Source of the DNA: Certhia americana
Lineage: Eukaryota > Chordata > Aves > Passeriformes > Certhiidae
Length of the DNA stretch: 64,000 nt
Direction of reading: 5' to 3'
NCBI GenBank assembly: GCA_018697195.1
Contig: CM031871.1
Location: 187,909 to 251,908 of the forward strand
The notes under the pieces were generated by a model. That model was given only the letters and a program-made list of their open reading frames with translations. It had not been told where the DNA came from and searched no databases. The position numbers and the translations under genes were made by a program. Shown here piece after piece: positions 1-13,857 of the stretch; positions within the stretch are counted from its first letter, which is position 1, and each line of letters begins with the position of its first letter.

Positions 1-401
1 GGAAGGATGAGTGCCATAGCTGGGACCTGATCCTGGAAAATTATTACCAGTATTCAAGATTCACCATGATCAGGCTTGCATGAGTATTTTTAGATCTTCT
101 TCATAGTCTGTGCATTTTAAAACCTTCCTGGCATTATAGAAATCTGATCACTTGCCATTTGTGGCAGAGCAGGGCTGCAGCAGATGCACTCCTGCCTGCC
201 TCTCTCAGGATCCTGCTGGAAGAGAGTGAATCTCGATGTGTCTGCCTGCACTGCTCCTGCTCATTCCTTCCACCCAAGTCTGCTGGTGTTTGCTGGCAGC
301 CTGTCCTGTTTGTTAGTGTCAGGAGAATCAGGCAGAGAGCAGCTCTGGGGTGCACAAGATGAATGTGGGCTCTCAAACAGCTGCTGTATGCAGACCACAA
401 G

Positions 402-848
402 TGATGCCTTCTGCAGGCTGACCTGGAACAAAGACTAGACAGAGCAAAAGGATGAAGTAGGGATTTATTAAAAGGTCTCACTGGGTACACTTAGGCAGCA
501 CAAGAGCCCAGCTGGGCTACACCCAAGATGCACCACAAAATGGATGACCATCCACGTGGTCTCACACTTTCCTAAGTTCTGGTCCATTAGCATATTAGAG
601 TCAATTGTCCAATTATAGCTCCAGGTTATGAAGCTCCATCCTCCTTGTTTTTTCTTCTCACTTCACTGTTGTTTTTGTTCTTGGGCCTGAAAGTTGCATT
701 GGTTGTCCTTGGTCCCAAGCTTGAGAAGCAATTGTTTTGTCTCCCTACTCTCTGAAGAGAGCTTAGAAGCACCTAATATGAAACTCAGAACTACACACTA
801 AAACAACACAGAATCTGAAAAATATAAAAGCTAAAACCTAGAGCATCA
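402..848 (-). mobile_element. Solo LTR, copy A (ERV1-like, 4-bp TSD)
   Basis: A 447-bp block begins TGATGCC and ends GCATCA, giving inverted termini, and is flanked on both sides by CAAG (398-401 and 849-852), a 4-bp target duplication. It is clearly homologous to 18613-19065, with long shared stretches such as tggtccattagcatattaga. On the minus strand an AATAAA lies about 60 bases before the end, as expected for R/U5, so the element is read as antisense to CACNA1C. A 4-bp duplication fits gammaretrovirus-like (class I) integration. No internal coding sequence adjoins it, so it is a solo LTR. Confidence 0.85.
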
Positions 849-2004
849 CAAGGACCATGGGTGACCCACTGAGATGCTTCCTTTTGCCTACAACTTTATA
901 GGGAAAGGAGGGAACTGGAAGCTGTTAGTGCTGGCTTTGATGACAGACAGGTGAACTGGGTATTGTGCAAGGCCTCCAAAATGCAGTGGGTCTTTCTATC
1001 CATGACTGATATCCTTTCTGGACTGCTCTTTCTGCATCCTAATAAGTAAATCCAGATTGGTTATCCTAATAGTAATAATAAGCCACCAGAAGCCCTAAGC
1101 CTACAGTCATGGAAATTTATTTCTCCTTTCAATGTACCAAGATATAGGCAAATAATTACATTTTCAATATTTGGTAGTGCTATACAGAAAAATAATATTC
1201 GTAAATTTCCTAACAGCAAAATCATATGGAACCCACTTAATTACTAATAAGTAAACAATGATTCTTCCTCCTTAAAATACCCAAACACGTTCATAATTAG
1301 CTAATTAAACTACCACATAAGTGATTATTCAATATAAAAGAGCGACGGAGAGGCGGGCAGAGGAGGGAAAGTGGTGAAATCATTACCTGCAGACACATTT
1401 CTTTCTCTAAGGAAGCTAGTGAATCGTTACAGGAGAGATGATTAGTGGAAAATAATAGGAACCACAGCAATAATTAACTTGCCAATATCTGCAGCTTGAA
1501 GCCAGCCATTGTGTTTGTTTTGCTCAGAGAAGACCACATGAGAATGTACCTGTTTCTCAGCACTTTTCCATTTTCTGCAGTAGGCAGAGGCGTTGCCCTA
1601 ATGCATGCTGCTGAATGGCCCATGTAAACCATCCATGTGTCTGATGAACTCATGGCAGCCCAGCATAGAAAAATAGATTTACTCTTCTCCTTCTTATTGT
1701 AACTTGAGAAATCTGAGAGTTTATGAAAGATCTGAATGTTTTGGTTAGAGAGGCCAATTAAAGAACTAGAATTTGATGTCTCTTCTGCAAATTGGTAAGA
1801 ATTAGATTAAAATTAAAAGGTCCTCTCTCCTTGGTGATTGGGTGTCAATACTGAGTTTTTAATGATACCACTGTTAACATCCATACAAACTGGCAGACCC
1901 CTGCTGGTGTATAATTTCATACGGACAGAGTTCATTCAGGTAATGCTGACATACCCAAACAAAAGTGTTTTGTAAGGAGCCCCACTGGCTAAAAAAACCT
2001 CCAG

Positions 2005-2320
2005 TTCTAGAATCATGGAATGGTTTGGTTGTAAGGGACCTTAAAGGTCATCTAGTTTAAAACCCCCCGCCATGGGCAGGGAAACCTTCTACTAGACTGG
2101 ACTGTTCAGAGCCCCATCCAGCCTGTAGATGAATACTTCCAAGGATGGGGAATACACAGTTTCTCTAGGAAACCTGCATCTCACCACCCACACAGTAAAG
2201 AATTTCTTCAAATATCAAACCTAAATCTGTCCTCTTTCAGTTTAAAGCCATTACCCCTGGTCCTGTCACTACATGCTCTTGCAAAAAGACCTTCTCTGGT
2301 GCTTTTGAAGACCCATGTTG
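2005..2320 (-). mobile_element. CR1 LINE 3' fragment
   Basis: The sequence begins with the typical reversed CR1 tail (tagaatcatggaatggtttgg) and continues with family landmarks: an aaaggtcatctagtttaaaa-type segment, the word ccatccagcctgtagatgaa, a caaggatggggaatacacag-type segment and a cctctttcagtttaaagcca-type segment. This order is the reverse complement of the CR1 3' end, so the element lies on the minus strand. It is 5'-truncated, as usual for CR1, and contains no intact reading frame. Confidence 0.9.
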
Positions 2321-2581
2321 TGTAGGTTGAATTTATATTTCCAAAAGCATACCAAAGATAATTGTCATTCCTTAATTTCTACATCTTTTCAGCGTTCCTC
2401 TAAAACACTGTCACTCTTGTGCCTGAACCTTGGCTTTCAGCTTCAAGGCAGTAGAGTTCCTCTTTCCCTACAGGGATCAGGCTGAGGGAATTTCAATGTC
2501 TTCCCTCAATAATCTGCCCCACACAGCAAATATCCTACATAGATATTCTCCTTATTTAATGTTTGGTTATTTTTTGGCTTT

Positions 2582-2583
<2 letters not shown>

Positions 2584-2620
<37 letters not shown>
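2584..2620 (+). repeat. Poly-T tract (T37)
   Basis: An uninterrupted run of 37 T. It explains the polyphenylalanine end of the overlapping open frame, which is not a gene. Confidence 0.95.
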
Positions 2621-2621
<1 letters not shown>

Positions 2622-3139
2622 GTTGAATAACAGTTAAAATAACAAGACTAAAAAGGCTATTTGTTAACCAGGGAAAGAAAAAAAAAGTTGGAAATACTGT
2701 TCAACAGGATGCAAAATGAAATTGCCTACTGGATTGTGGAGACAAATGTTCTTTAGTAATTGTATGAGTCAGATTAATTCTTTTCCAGTGTTGTAAATCA
2801 GTATGCTTAAATCTTTTTTCTTTAGGAGATTGGTGGACAACACAGATCTGTCAGTTTTCTTTCCTCCTTTATACCTAAACAATTTTTATAAGGCTCTTTT
2901 GTATTTTGGTATGGAGGACGTTTTTATGATCACTTGTGATGTAATAAAGTGGTAACATATCTGAACAAGCATTGCAGAGCTGAGGTATGAGTTTTGTGCC
3001 CTTCAGATTCTGTTTTCAGAGAGAACTGTGGGCAATACTGGGGCCTTGATAACTTGAATTGGGCAATAAATTTAAGTGATATCTTAATCGCTCTGTCTTT
3101 TAGCTTTTCTGCCACGTCACTGAGATGTTTGTGCTGTTG

Positions 3140-3917
3140 GAAGGGAAATTTTTCTTCAGAGGTTGCTTAACAAGAAAACTACAGAGTGGTTAAGGGTAAA
3201 AAAAAGGAAAACCAGGAATGAAGCCTAGGGAGAGGGACTGGACATGAGGGATCCTTGCAGAATTGATCAGTCTTGCTCAGAGCACCCAGCAAGAAGTGGC
3301 TTCTGGGCAGGCAGGTGAACAGCTGGACTGAAGACCAAGTAGACCAATTTTGGACAGCTCCTGACAATTAGAGGTGAAGGGGAGTTGAGAAGAATTAGGT
3401 GCATTATCTGCCACAAAGACAATTAATTGTAAAATTTTGTGTACAAAGATCCTTACTTAGTTGGAAATAACAACCTTCCATATTTTTCCATGAAACACAG
3501 TGAGAGCTGCTTAATTAGCTCAGGAAACGTTGGTAGATGTTTTGATATACAGACAGGAAGCCCAGAATTTGGATGAGTGGCTTTTAAAATATTGACTCTA
3601 ATTCACTGCTGTGCCCTTTGCAGGACTAACAAAATAATGGAGAATGTGGCTATGGGATTTTGGGGTGTTCTGGGAATTGTTAGGGTGTAATTTTGACCAT
3701 AATACAGGTTAGAAGTTTAACAGCTCTTGCCTCCAAAGGTCTGGATCAACAGCTGGGAATATTTTTTCAGAGGCTACTTAATAAGAAAACTGTGGAATGG
3801 CTAAGCGTAAAAAAAAGAGGAAACACAGAAATTAAACTGAGGGAGAGGGACATTGAGGGATCCCTGTAGAATTGTGTAGTCTTGCCCAGAGCACCCACCA
3901 AGAAGCAGCTTCTGGTG
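3140..3917 (+). repeat. Diverged direct duplication, about 160 bp, units 600 bp apart
   Basis: Bases 3140-3304 and 3758-3917 align over about 160 bp in direct orientation. Shared words include agggagagggac, gagggatcc, cagagcaccca and agaa-gcttctgg, with roughly 80 percent identity by eye and a few indels. The intervening 450 bp is not duplicated as far as I can see. It could be a local segmental duplication or two copies of an unrecognised repeat. Confidence 0.75.
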
Positions 3918-4580
3918 CTGTCTTGTTTGGACTACTCATGCCTCATTGTCAGCATCTGCTGACTCCCAAGTAATACATTTTTCTTATAAACTTCCATTAA
4001 AGAAAAAAAAAAATTAACCAAGGGATTAAAAACATTGTTACTACAGGGTGCTTGCAGTGTTTTGTCAGGAGCTTGGGAACTCTGTCAGAGTGTGACAGAA
4101 CTAAAAAAAAAGTATCTAAATAGGGGTGTTAAAGTGGGATGAAAATGGGAGAAGTCACAGGTAGGAGGACAAGAGACAAAAGCCATCAACAGTGAGGAGG
4201 GAAAACAAAAGAGAGTCAAAGTAACAAGCAATTAATTTGTAAAACAGTTTCCAAGTTAAGCTCTATTTCAGTGACAGTGCTTTCTGCAGTGCTCCATGTT
4301 GTCTTGTATCCCCAGTAAGGGTCCCTGGAGACAGCAAATCATCTCCCTAAAATAGGCATCTGTCCTGTGTATGTTGCAGAATGCCATTGTTCTCTCCTCC
4401 TGCAAAGCTGCCTTGACTCAGTCCCTGTGGTAAACTGCCTTCAGACCTCTTTCAAAGCCACATTCATCTCTGAAGGGTCTCCAGGAGAAGCTGGCCAAAT
4501 AGATTTTTTTTTAATTTGCATATTCCTTACCTTTCCTAATTATTCTGAGTTCAACTATCCTTGCTTATATTGAGCACTTC

Positions 4581-5027
4581 TTCAGTACATGAGGAAATCA
4601 TGTATTTGATTTCTGTTCCCTTCTTCCATCTTGTTTGTGTAGCTCTGTTATTCCTGAATAAGCTTCACAGCCAAGTAATCTTTTTTAGCTACTGGTTTTA
4701 CCCATAAAAAAAAAGGATACTCACTCTTTAGAGGGGAATCCTTGGGCTGAATTGTTTTCACCACCATTCATGGCCCAGCACTGAACACTATTGTGATCCT
4801 CTGCTTCACCTAGAGACAGTTTTGCTTCTTTCTTTGTGCTCTTTTGAAAGCTGTCTGATGTGCTGACTGAGAGCTAAATGCTGTAATGGGAGAGGAGAAA
4901 AAAAAATTTTTTTGGATATAGGATGTTCTTTTCCTTTCCTTAAATGATTAGAGGCAGGTGTCAACACTTCAAAATAGAAAGCAAAAGTCATTATTTGATG
5001 CACAGATGGATTTCCTCATGTACTGAA
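4581..5027. repeat. 19-bp perfect inverted repeat, arms about 410 bp apart
   Basis: The word ttcagtacatgaggaaatc at 4581-4599 recurs as its exact reverse complement at 5009-5027. Flanking bases do not extend the match beyond a base or two. No transposon ends are evident around the arms. Confidence 0.6.
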
Positions 5028-5187
5028 GGAGTTTTAGGGGCATTTGGGAGTTAGGTATTTATGAGGAAAATTTGAGGTATGGAAAGGTTGGCTGCTTTTA
5101 GGGTAAAACCAGATATTCACCATGAAAAGAAAGGAACCTTGAGCTTAAACAGATATAATTGAGAGAAGACTTCCAAGTGTCCCAATT

Positions 5188-5213
5188 AAAAAAAAAAAAA
5201 AAAAAAAAAAAAA
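5188..5213 (+). repeat. Poly-A tract (A26)
   Basis: An uninterrupted run of 26 A within intron 3. No adjoining retroposed gene was recognised. Confidence 0.95.
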
Positions 5214-8200
5214 GAATGTGAATACTTTCTTCCCATGCCCTGGAATTCTGTTTGTCATCGTGCTTTGGTTTATCTTTCCTTTCTCCCTCTTTATTTGCCT
5301 GTATCATTTTTGTTTATCATTCTCTATCCATTCGAGTTTTAACATCCCAAGTTAACACAGCACAATGTAAATATCATGCACAACTCTCTTACCTAGTAAA
5401 CAAGTGTACATGTTAGGTTTAGAACATGATTAAGCAACTCTGAACGCATCCTGTGTCCTAGATCCTGTGTGACTCATGTCATGGCAGTTAATCAGCTATA
5501 ATTGAGTAAAGCAGGAAAGAAGGATAGCACCAAAAAAAAGGGGGCTTAGTTGATTTTTGTTTTCTTCTTTTTAAATAGTACAGGAACACTTTTCCATTAA
5601 TAAAAGAAAGGAGATTTTTGCGTTGCCTCCATTTAAAGATCTGGGAATGCTCTCTGTGTTCCTTGCAGGCAGATTGGGGATATACAGAGGGATTAAGCAA
5701 CTCTCCACAGGAATGCAAGCATGCTGAGCAGAGATACAGATTTTAAATGAGGCAAAGCTGCTGAAGAACTCAGCGTACAAAGTAAAGAAAGCCTCACCAG
5801 TCAAATAAAAAGTGCAGAACATGGGAATTTCTCTAATTGAGGTAGAACTTATTTATCTAGCAGAAATTAGTCAAAACAGAGTGTGACACCTCTAGTTCAT
5901 GAGGGGGAAACTGTTGGGATGTTAATATCACATCATGTTTAATTGTTCTGAAAGGAAAGTTTCATGAGGAGACCTAGGATTTTGGGTTACAGAGCAGTAT
6001 AGATGATGCAGTACATTTTCAGGTCTCACTCAGAGGTGGGAATACTCAGAGGCTAGATATAGGAGAGAAATGTATCCATTAAAATATATTGATGCTCATA
6101 GGCTTGCATACAAGACAGCACTTTTTTTTTTTCTCCTAAAAGGCCTGAATTTCAAAGAGTGAAAATCAGAAATTAATAGTACCTCTTATTCTTGGGTTCT
6201 TTTTTACCTAAACACCAGCATATTCTTAAACAGTTAAAAATAAGTACTAAAGCTGCAGTATTTCTCTCAGAAATCACTGCCTGGTAAAATACAGACCCAT
6301 AAAAATTATTGCAGAGGGCTGGAAAGCTCCTCTTGGCAGAGCGCAGAGTAGGAGTCCTGGTGAAATGAAGGGTATTGTGGGCACAGCTGAGGCTGGAACA
6401 ACACCATATCCCTCCTTCTGGGGCTCCACCAGTCTCTCTGGTTATTAGAAGGTCCTTGGGAAGGACTTCCTTGCTCACACTGCAATGGTCTAGAGCAGCA
6501 CCACCCTTACCCAAAGTGTACCAGCAGGGATTTTTAAGGAGTGTGGTGAGTTTACAGGAGGGAATACTTACTGTCCATAGAATGTCAATATTCTCTCTCT
6601 TTACTTATGACCTGTTCAGAATTTGACCTGGAATCTCCATTTTCATCAGTCTACCCACAGCATGAATTCTCTTGATTGCCTTAAAGGAGGAGTGCTGTTG
6701 CAGTGAGCTGTACTGTGCCTGTTTTACAAGAGACACCTAGAAGTGTACCCCTTGTTTTGCACTCACTAGGTGCACCATCTTTTTAGAAAATTGCTTTTTA
6801 TTCTGTGTTTTAAGGAGCAGAGGCCTTCTGCATTACTCTGTTGCAGAGTTCTGGAGAGTTCATCCTGTCAGATACTGTTTTACTTGAAATGAATCACAAT
6901 TTTATGAGGGAAGTTTTGGTTCTGCAGAGAAAAGGAAGGATGACAGCAAGTAGGAGGAGCAGCAGGTTGGTGCACAGGGTGTAACTCAACTTTACTGGGG
7001 CCCTGGCAGCTGGTCCAAGTCAGGGTATATAGAGGAGAGGAGAATTGTGCTGTGCAAATAAGTATTGCAACTCCCTCTCTGGTGAGGGCAGCCCATCCCT
7101 ACTGTGCAAGGCAGACTCTGCACCCCAGTCAGCAATCAACTGTGGGTTGAACAGCTAAAACTGAGCTTTTAGCAAATTAATGTAGTTCCTACCAACTGCA
7201 ATGCAATGAATTCATCATGCTGTGATATACCATATCCTCCCTGTAAGCATGTCGCTATAAAAGGCTGCTGAACTGTTTTTGATTACTAGTTGCTGAGAGA
7301 GAGTTTCAGTGTTGCTGGTCCCCATGGGCACTGCCATTGCATTTGTGAGATCCTGGTATCATTTTGATGTTACAGTGCAAATGTCACTAAATAATAGATA
7401 TGTTCCTAATGTGTTATGCATTGGTTTGCAAAAGTGAGCCCAAAAAAAATCCTCTGGATAAAGAAGTTTCTTTAGCACCTCCCAAACATTGCCTGATATT
7501 CACACCATGTCACTGGTATGGAATAGAAAAGTATCTTCCCCAGGATTCCACCATCTCTCTCCTGATTTTCTCTTAAGGTGGTAATCAGGTAGGTTGAATT
7601 TCCAAACTTATCTCTCAGTTTCAAATTTTTGCTTTGGAGACGGAGATCCAGATGTCTGCCCCTAACCTCTGGAAATCCCTGTACACAAAAATAAAAATGG
7701 AGGGCAAAACAAAGCAACAAAAGAGATAAAATGTTAGAGAGATGGAAGAAACATGAGGCAGGAGGTGGAGTCTAGGCAACAAAGAGGGGCAGAGACAGCA
7801 ACATCTCAGTTTTCATCCACCAGGAATTAATCAGATTTCTAAACATTTAGACAAGGTCTTTTCATGGTTGTCAGAGGTTTTTCTGTAAATTGCTATTAGC
7901 TTGTTAGCTGGTTAAATCAGTCAAGTCACAGTGCCAAGCTCCTATCCCTAGAGGCATCATTACTCCAATTAGTCAACAAACCACTTGGTGTCTCTGGAAG
8001 AAAAAAGGAGTAAAATCAGGCTGTCATTGTCCTAAAATGGGTACTTACAAATTGGAAAACCTCAAACCTTCAGACATCTTCATCCTATGTATTTCTCAAT
8101 TTTCCAATTGTGAAACAGAGACAGTGTCTCTTTTGCCCATGGGGTATAATTTATATTTTAGTTCATTCATTTCTGTTTGCGGAGTCTTATTGCAACCTTT

Positions 8201-9014
8201 GGACGAAGGAGACGGTATCCATTCAAGCTGGTAGTACTGCTGCTTTGAAGACTTCTCTGATCTATGGAAATCAGTAGGTTCAGTGGCCTAAACCAAATTC
8301 TTTCTCTGCTGCTTGTAACAAGGAAACTCCAGCATTGCTCCAGAGACATAAGGAGTTTGGCAATCCTCTAATCCCTACGTTTCTCTAAGTCTAGGATTAA
8401 TAACAAATATGCTCAGCAAACCTCACAGATTTCTGCTGCAGCGAGCTCTGTGGACCCAAGGCAAAAGAGAACAAAAAAAAAAAATTCACAAGGTTGTGTT
8501 CCTGAATGCCCTTCAGAATCAGATTCATTGAAGAAGAGAAACTCCTGGTAAAAAGATCACCAGCCTAGACGAGAATCAGTCAGAATGATGGCACTTGAGA
8601 GTCCTTTCAGGGAGGGGAAAATCCCTCTTCTTAACTTTGGCTCTGCAGCATAATCTTTGAAAACCCTGAAACAGCAACACAAGAACAGAAAATCTTACTT
8701 CATCTTGCAGTGACATTTCCAAACTAATCAGCCCTTCGGGAGAAGCCGGAGTTCTGTTTCCCCCAAGAGAGATACTGAGCTCCTTTTTCAAATGATGACA
8801 CATGGAGGCATTCCTCGAAATCCCAAATGACTAATAGATTTCTTGCCTTGATCTGCCTTAGCTGCATGGTTGTCAGAAACATTTTGAAAGGCCTTTCACT
8901 CGTGAACAGAGGAGGACTGTCCCCTGGAGTTTTTCTGTCTAAGCCCAACAAACAGCTGCCTCCTTGATGAGACAAATCTGCCTGGATCTTGAGGCCATGG
9001 ACATCTATTAGAGT

Positions 9015-9690
9015 CTCAGGAATACAAAAGTTAGGGCTAGAAGATACCCTGGTTGGCTATTTAGTCCATCCTACCTCACAGGAGAGTTTAACCTCTAGGG
9101 ATTTAAAGTCTGTAACTTCCCAGCCAATGTTCTCTGTCGCAGCCTTCTCACCAATACTGACATCCCAAGGAAAGGTTTCCGTAATGTCCATCCTGAACTT
9201 TATGCCAGTGTAAAGCCATTACTTCCTGCCATATCCAAAGTGAAAGTGGGTAAATGAATTTTTCACCACCACTCTGCAGCAGACTAGAGCCTTGTCTTGA
9301 TTTACTTTCTCTGTGCTGAATGGTCTCACTGCAGTTTTTCTTCTCGGGTAATTTTTTACACTTCAGGAGATCCCTGTTGATCTCCCTTGGATCATCCCCA
9401 GCCCATCCATGCATTCTTCCATTCAAAGAATTTCAGCCAAGCTTTCACCCCCACTGTGTGGAGCAGAAAGGATTTTTCCTGTGTCTCGTGGCTCGTACAT
9501 TTGTTTACACATCCTAGCATGGTGTTTGCTTTTTTGTTCCGCCATAGCATGACATTGAGTCACATCCAGTGTGTCATTGACTATATAATCCCTGCAGCCT
9601 TCTCTGAAGATCTAAAGCACTTACATGATGACACAAACTTATCCTTTCAGTCTGGCAATCTCATTCTTTCAGGCAGCTCCAGAAGACTTG
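9015..9690 (-). mobile_element. Old, diverged CR1-family LINE remnant
   Basis: Two parts resemble old CR1 3' sequence in the same orientation. At 9020-9230 there is a tagggctagaagataccctg stretch followed by words like aatgtccatcctgaacttta and taaagccattacttcctgcc. At 9440-9600 there are cacatcctagcatggtgttt, gcttttttgttccgccatag and catgacattgagtcacatcc, which match the region of amniote CR1s that precedes the 3' end. Divergence is high and the joining segment is poorly recognisable, so the span may be two fragments. Confidence 0.6.
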
Positions 9691-12600
9691 TGGGATAATT
9701 CACCCTATTTGTTTCATATCTGGCAAGCTGTACAAGAGATTCCACTGTCAGTTTCCATTTCTGTGTAACAGCCCAGCTAACTATAATATAGTTCAGTGAA
9801 TTTAGCAGCACTGATTCTTGGTAATTGAACTTTTCATGAACAGAATGATTGCAGAAGGGAAGCTAATTAAAATTTAAGAATTTCCCTTAATTATTTTATT
9901 TTATGACATTTTCCGTAGGCCGGTGGTTTCATAGTCCTTGTTGCTTATGGGGTTGTTTTAATCTCCTTGTGAAAACAAATTAGGTTTGAGATAAAGTGAG
10001 GTGAGACAGCATAGGAAACAAAGGATGTGCAAGTGACAATTTGGAATATAAATTGTTTGGAATGTAAGTTGTGGAAAGTAGCTTGTGGAGTCATGCTCAG
10101 GGGCTTAAAAGAAGTGCTTCTTGCATACTATCCTATGAATATTTTTCTACATCTTCATGAATCCTGATGGATTCTTTAAGGAAGACATTTTTAGGAGAGA
10201 AGAAAGTATTTTAGAAAACTTTGGTTTAGACCAATTGACTAAAATGAGAAGATTTCAGCAAAACATAGAAGCATTTGCAAAAATTGAATCATCGGCTCCT
10301 TTTTCATTCATAAATATTCTATGAATGAATTCTAGGTCGCTGAGTTTGCTCCTGCAGTCTGTCAAAGGATAAGGATAAACTGTGGACTGAGCAATGCTTA
10401 TTACCTGCAAAACTGGTTCCCCATCCATCTGTGTGTTACTAACAGTACCAAAGATAGTCAAAACAGAATGAAGGAGCAATATCAAAATTATTTTTTCCAT
10501 GTCTATGTTTGTTCTTTTAACACCCTTTCCACTGTTTCATAAATAATAACAGCTTATTCCATTTAATTATAATTTTTAATTAGCTCCCCTATTGAGCTCA
10601 AATGTTAGCACAGCACTGCCTTAGCACAGTTTGTAGACAACTAAAAGAAAATGCTAAAAACCCTCAAGTCTTTGCAATTTAATTTTGTGTTAGTGTAGAA
10701 CATTTTTGGTGTTACTAGGCCAAAGTTTACTGTCCTCAGTTTTTCTCAGTTCTTGTTTGTACAGACCTTCTAGAAGTTGGTGAAAATTATGTCCATATAA
10801 AAATTTAATTTAAAATCTTTTTGCAAAATCAGGTCTTCATTACATGAGAAATTTCATCGTGTTTGTCAAATTTATGTTTTATAATATTTTTTTTTCTGTT
10901 CTGGAAGCTGGGTCTTAGCCAGCAGAAGGCTGGGTTTAGGGTGGGTTTAGTGTGTTGTAGATCAGTCAGAACAACTAGTCAGGATGAAAAACTTGGAAGA
11001 CATCCATTACAGCAGCCTATAACACTAATAGCATTAAAAATAATTTTCAGACAGATCAATATGAATCCTGTTTGCTCCAAGCCTGAGGGTGATTGAAGAA
11101 AAAGGGAGCCTTGGGAACAGAGGGAGTGAAAACACAGAGTGTAACATCTTATTTTCATCAAGTGAACACAAAATCTTTGAAATTCAAGTTCATTTGGCAG
11201 GCCGCTTGCCAGCCCTGAGCAGCACTGATGAAGAGGAAATCTGTCTGAGTTCTTAGAGATGTTTTCACCAGGACTGGCCCCTTGAGTGATGGGTGTCATA
11301 AGAATTTGACTTAAATCATAAAAGGGAATTGTGGTTGTAGGTGGGATTTAGATTTCCTTTTTTATTTTTTTTTTTTCAGATAGGCCAGCTGAAATCTAAT
11401 TTTTCCTTTAGACAGAGATCCCACAGCCTGCAATACTTGCAGGAGACAGAGCTGCCTCTGCAGCCCAGGAATATAGGAAGAAAACACCTCTTTTGCAAAC
11501 CAGCCAGAAGCTAATCAAGCTGAGTTTAATTAAAGGACATTATAGGATATTAATAAGATTCTTGACCTCTCATTGTCCTGACTCTAATATTTTTTCCTAG
11601 TTTTCATTTTATGTACATGAGAATAAATATTGTCTAAAGGGTTTATCAGAGTAAAAGAAAATACAGGTACATGGGATGTCTCTCTTCTGGCATGATAAAT
11701 AATGCTCACCATAGTTATTCATATATTTTTCAATTGCAAAAAATGGCATGGGTACAGTCTTCATTCCTTCTTAGTGTCTGAATTTAATTAGAAGTCCTTC
11801 TTCCTTGTTTTTAATGAATTCAGTGCATTAGCATGTATTAACCCATTTCATACCGGTTTATATTTTTTTTCCAATTTTCGTTCCTGCTGGTTTGCCAGTC
11901 AGGCTGGTGGAAATCTAGATATTGTCTGAAAAATTCCAGAATTTCAAAACTTGATTTTGTTGAATATTAGTAGGAAAATTGGGAAGATTTTAAATGCAAT
12001 ATTCCCCTTGTCTGGGAAGGGATATTCTCGGAGAGTTTCAGTGCAGAAATAGCAGAGCCTCATGTTTAAACATTTTTATTGAACAAAAATGTTTTAACAT
12101 TCCCAGATCAGCGTGTTTGGCTTGTTGGAAGTAAATCCTAATATTTTTTTGTGACATGACGTGGGGTTACTCTGCAGCCATCCCAGAACTGCCATGAGCT
12201 TGGTGAGGGTGATGCAGTGTCCTGCAGGCTGTGGGTACCCAAACCTGGCTGGGGGAAGCTGATGGCATCAAGTAAGATGTACTAGTTTCTCTTTATCCCT
12301 ACAATACATGCATCTAGTAGGATGAAGAACACACTTGTCTTTGCAAGAAATGAAAATTCCTGCCCTGGTCTGACTGGGGAAAGCTAGGCAAAAATCTGAG
12401 TTCCATTTTCCACTTTCTTATCCCTGTGTCTGTTTCAACATCCAGTAGCAACAGCAGTGAGGGTCAGCAGACTGGATCTTGGGAGTCAACCCAGGGACTG
12501 AAGAACTGGCAAAGTTCTTTGGCTTTTTATGATTTGCCTAAATTAGAAAAACCTGCTAAAAACTAAAGCACTTCTTTTGCTTCACCTTGCCCAGAAAGTC

Positions 12601-13857
12601 TTGCTATGCTGCAGAGCTGCAGAGCTGCAGCCCTGTGAGCTTCATCTGTTTAAAATGAAATCAATTCCTGTTCTCTGGGTACTGCGTAGGTCACAGTCAT
12701 GTTTTTATTTACCAATTAGCCTTCCATTAAGGAAATAAAATGAGTTTTATGTGCTGGTTGTCAGAGGTCCTTATATCTGCCTCATTTCATGTGTCCTGTC
12801 TGCTCAAGCAGCAAGAAACTGAAGAGAAACTTATTCAGGGGTAGTAAACAAAACATGAAAACCTTTGTCCCATGAAAGGAAGAATGGAACCTTAGATGAA
12901 GAAGCTGCAAGGACTTTCCATTTTTCATCCCCTTCTGTTGTGTTTTTCCTGTCTGCCGTGAGCACTGTGAACAGAATGTTAAATATGCCCTTAAGTTACT
13001 CATGGAAAGAAAAGGTCACAGACACATACACACTCTCTCTGTCCCTTTCTCTCTTCCTTTCATGCATGCACATTCTGTGTTCATATGACTGTGTACAGAG
13101 AAACCCCAACGCTAGAAGACTGAGCTGTGGGACCAATTTATTTGATGAGAAAATTCAAGAGGAGAGGTTAAAAACAGTCATGAATTCAATTTATTTATAA
13201 AGCATTCCCTGTCAGGCATCACTGCATAAACAATTATAAAAGAATTGTAGTAGATTAAAAGCACAAATTAGAGCATCCCACAATGTGGAAGAGTGAAGGG
13301 ACTAAAATGCATTTGACAGAGATGTTTCAAAAGTGGGATTTGGTGAGGTGTTCTGGGTGGTCAGTCAGAGAAAAGTCTTTTAAAACAGAGGTCCAGAGCC
13401 AGATTTCTGCAGGGGCCCACTTGCATCTCTAGCTCTTAGCTCAGTGGTTGAGAGTGATCCACAGAGGACCTAAATAGTGCTGGGTGTGCACATGGTTTAT
13501 TGACAAGCCTGTGTTTGTTGAGATTTCTTGCCGTGAGAGCTGCCCAAATCCTCCTTCCTTTGGCTGCTGCTCTATTCTGGAAACGTGCTCTGTGTCAAGG
13601 GGTCCTGGAGAAGAGGCAACACCAAACCTCCTGTCAGCTCAGCACGTGGGTGTGCAAGTTACGTTTGGGTTCCCCTTGCAAGGCAGTTTAGGGAAAGTTT
13701 ATAGTTTTTTAGTGTTACCTGAGAAGTTGTAAAGACAAAGTGGGCAATTCAGCCTACAGACAAAACTAATGACAAAATTCTCCGTGATTAAGGTTCTATT
13801 TTAGTCTAACCTGACATACACTAGAATTAATCAAAACTTTGTAGGACCAGAGATTTC

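Noticed and set aside
134..490. A 118-codon minus-strand frame at the window start
   Set aside because: Much of it lies in solo LTR copy A and resembles the LTR-derived frame at 18553-18771.
10255..10500. An 81-codon minus-strand frame starting with a signal-peptide-like segment (MEKIILILLLHSVLTIFG)
   Set aside because: AT-rich intron sequence easily gives hydrophobic frames. No promoter, splice sites or family resemblance support a gene.
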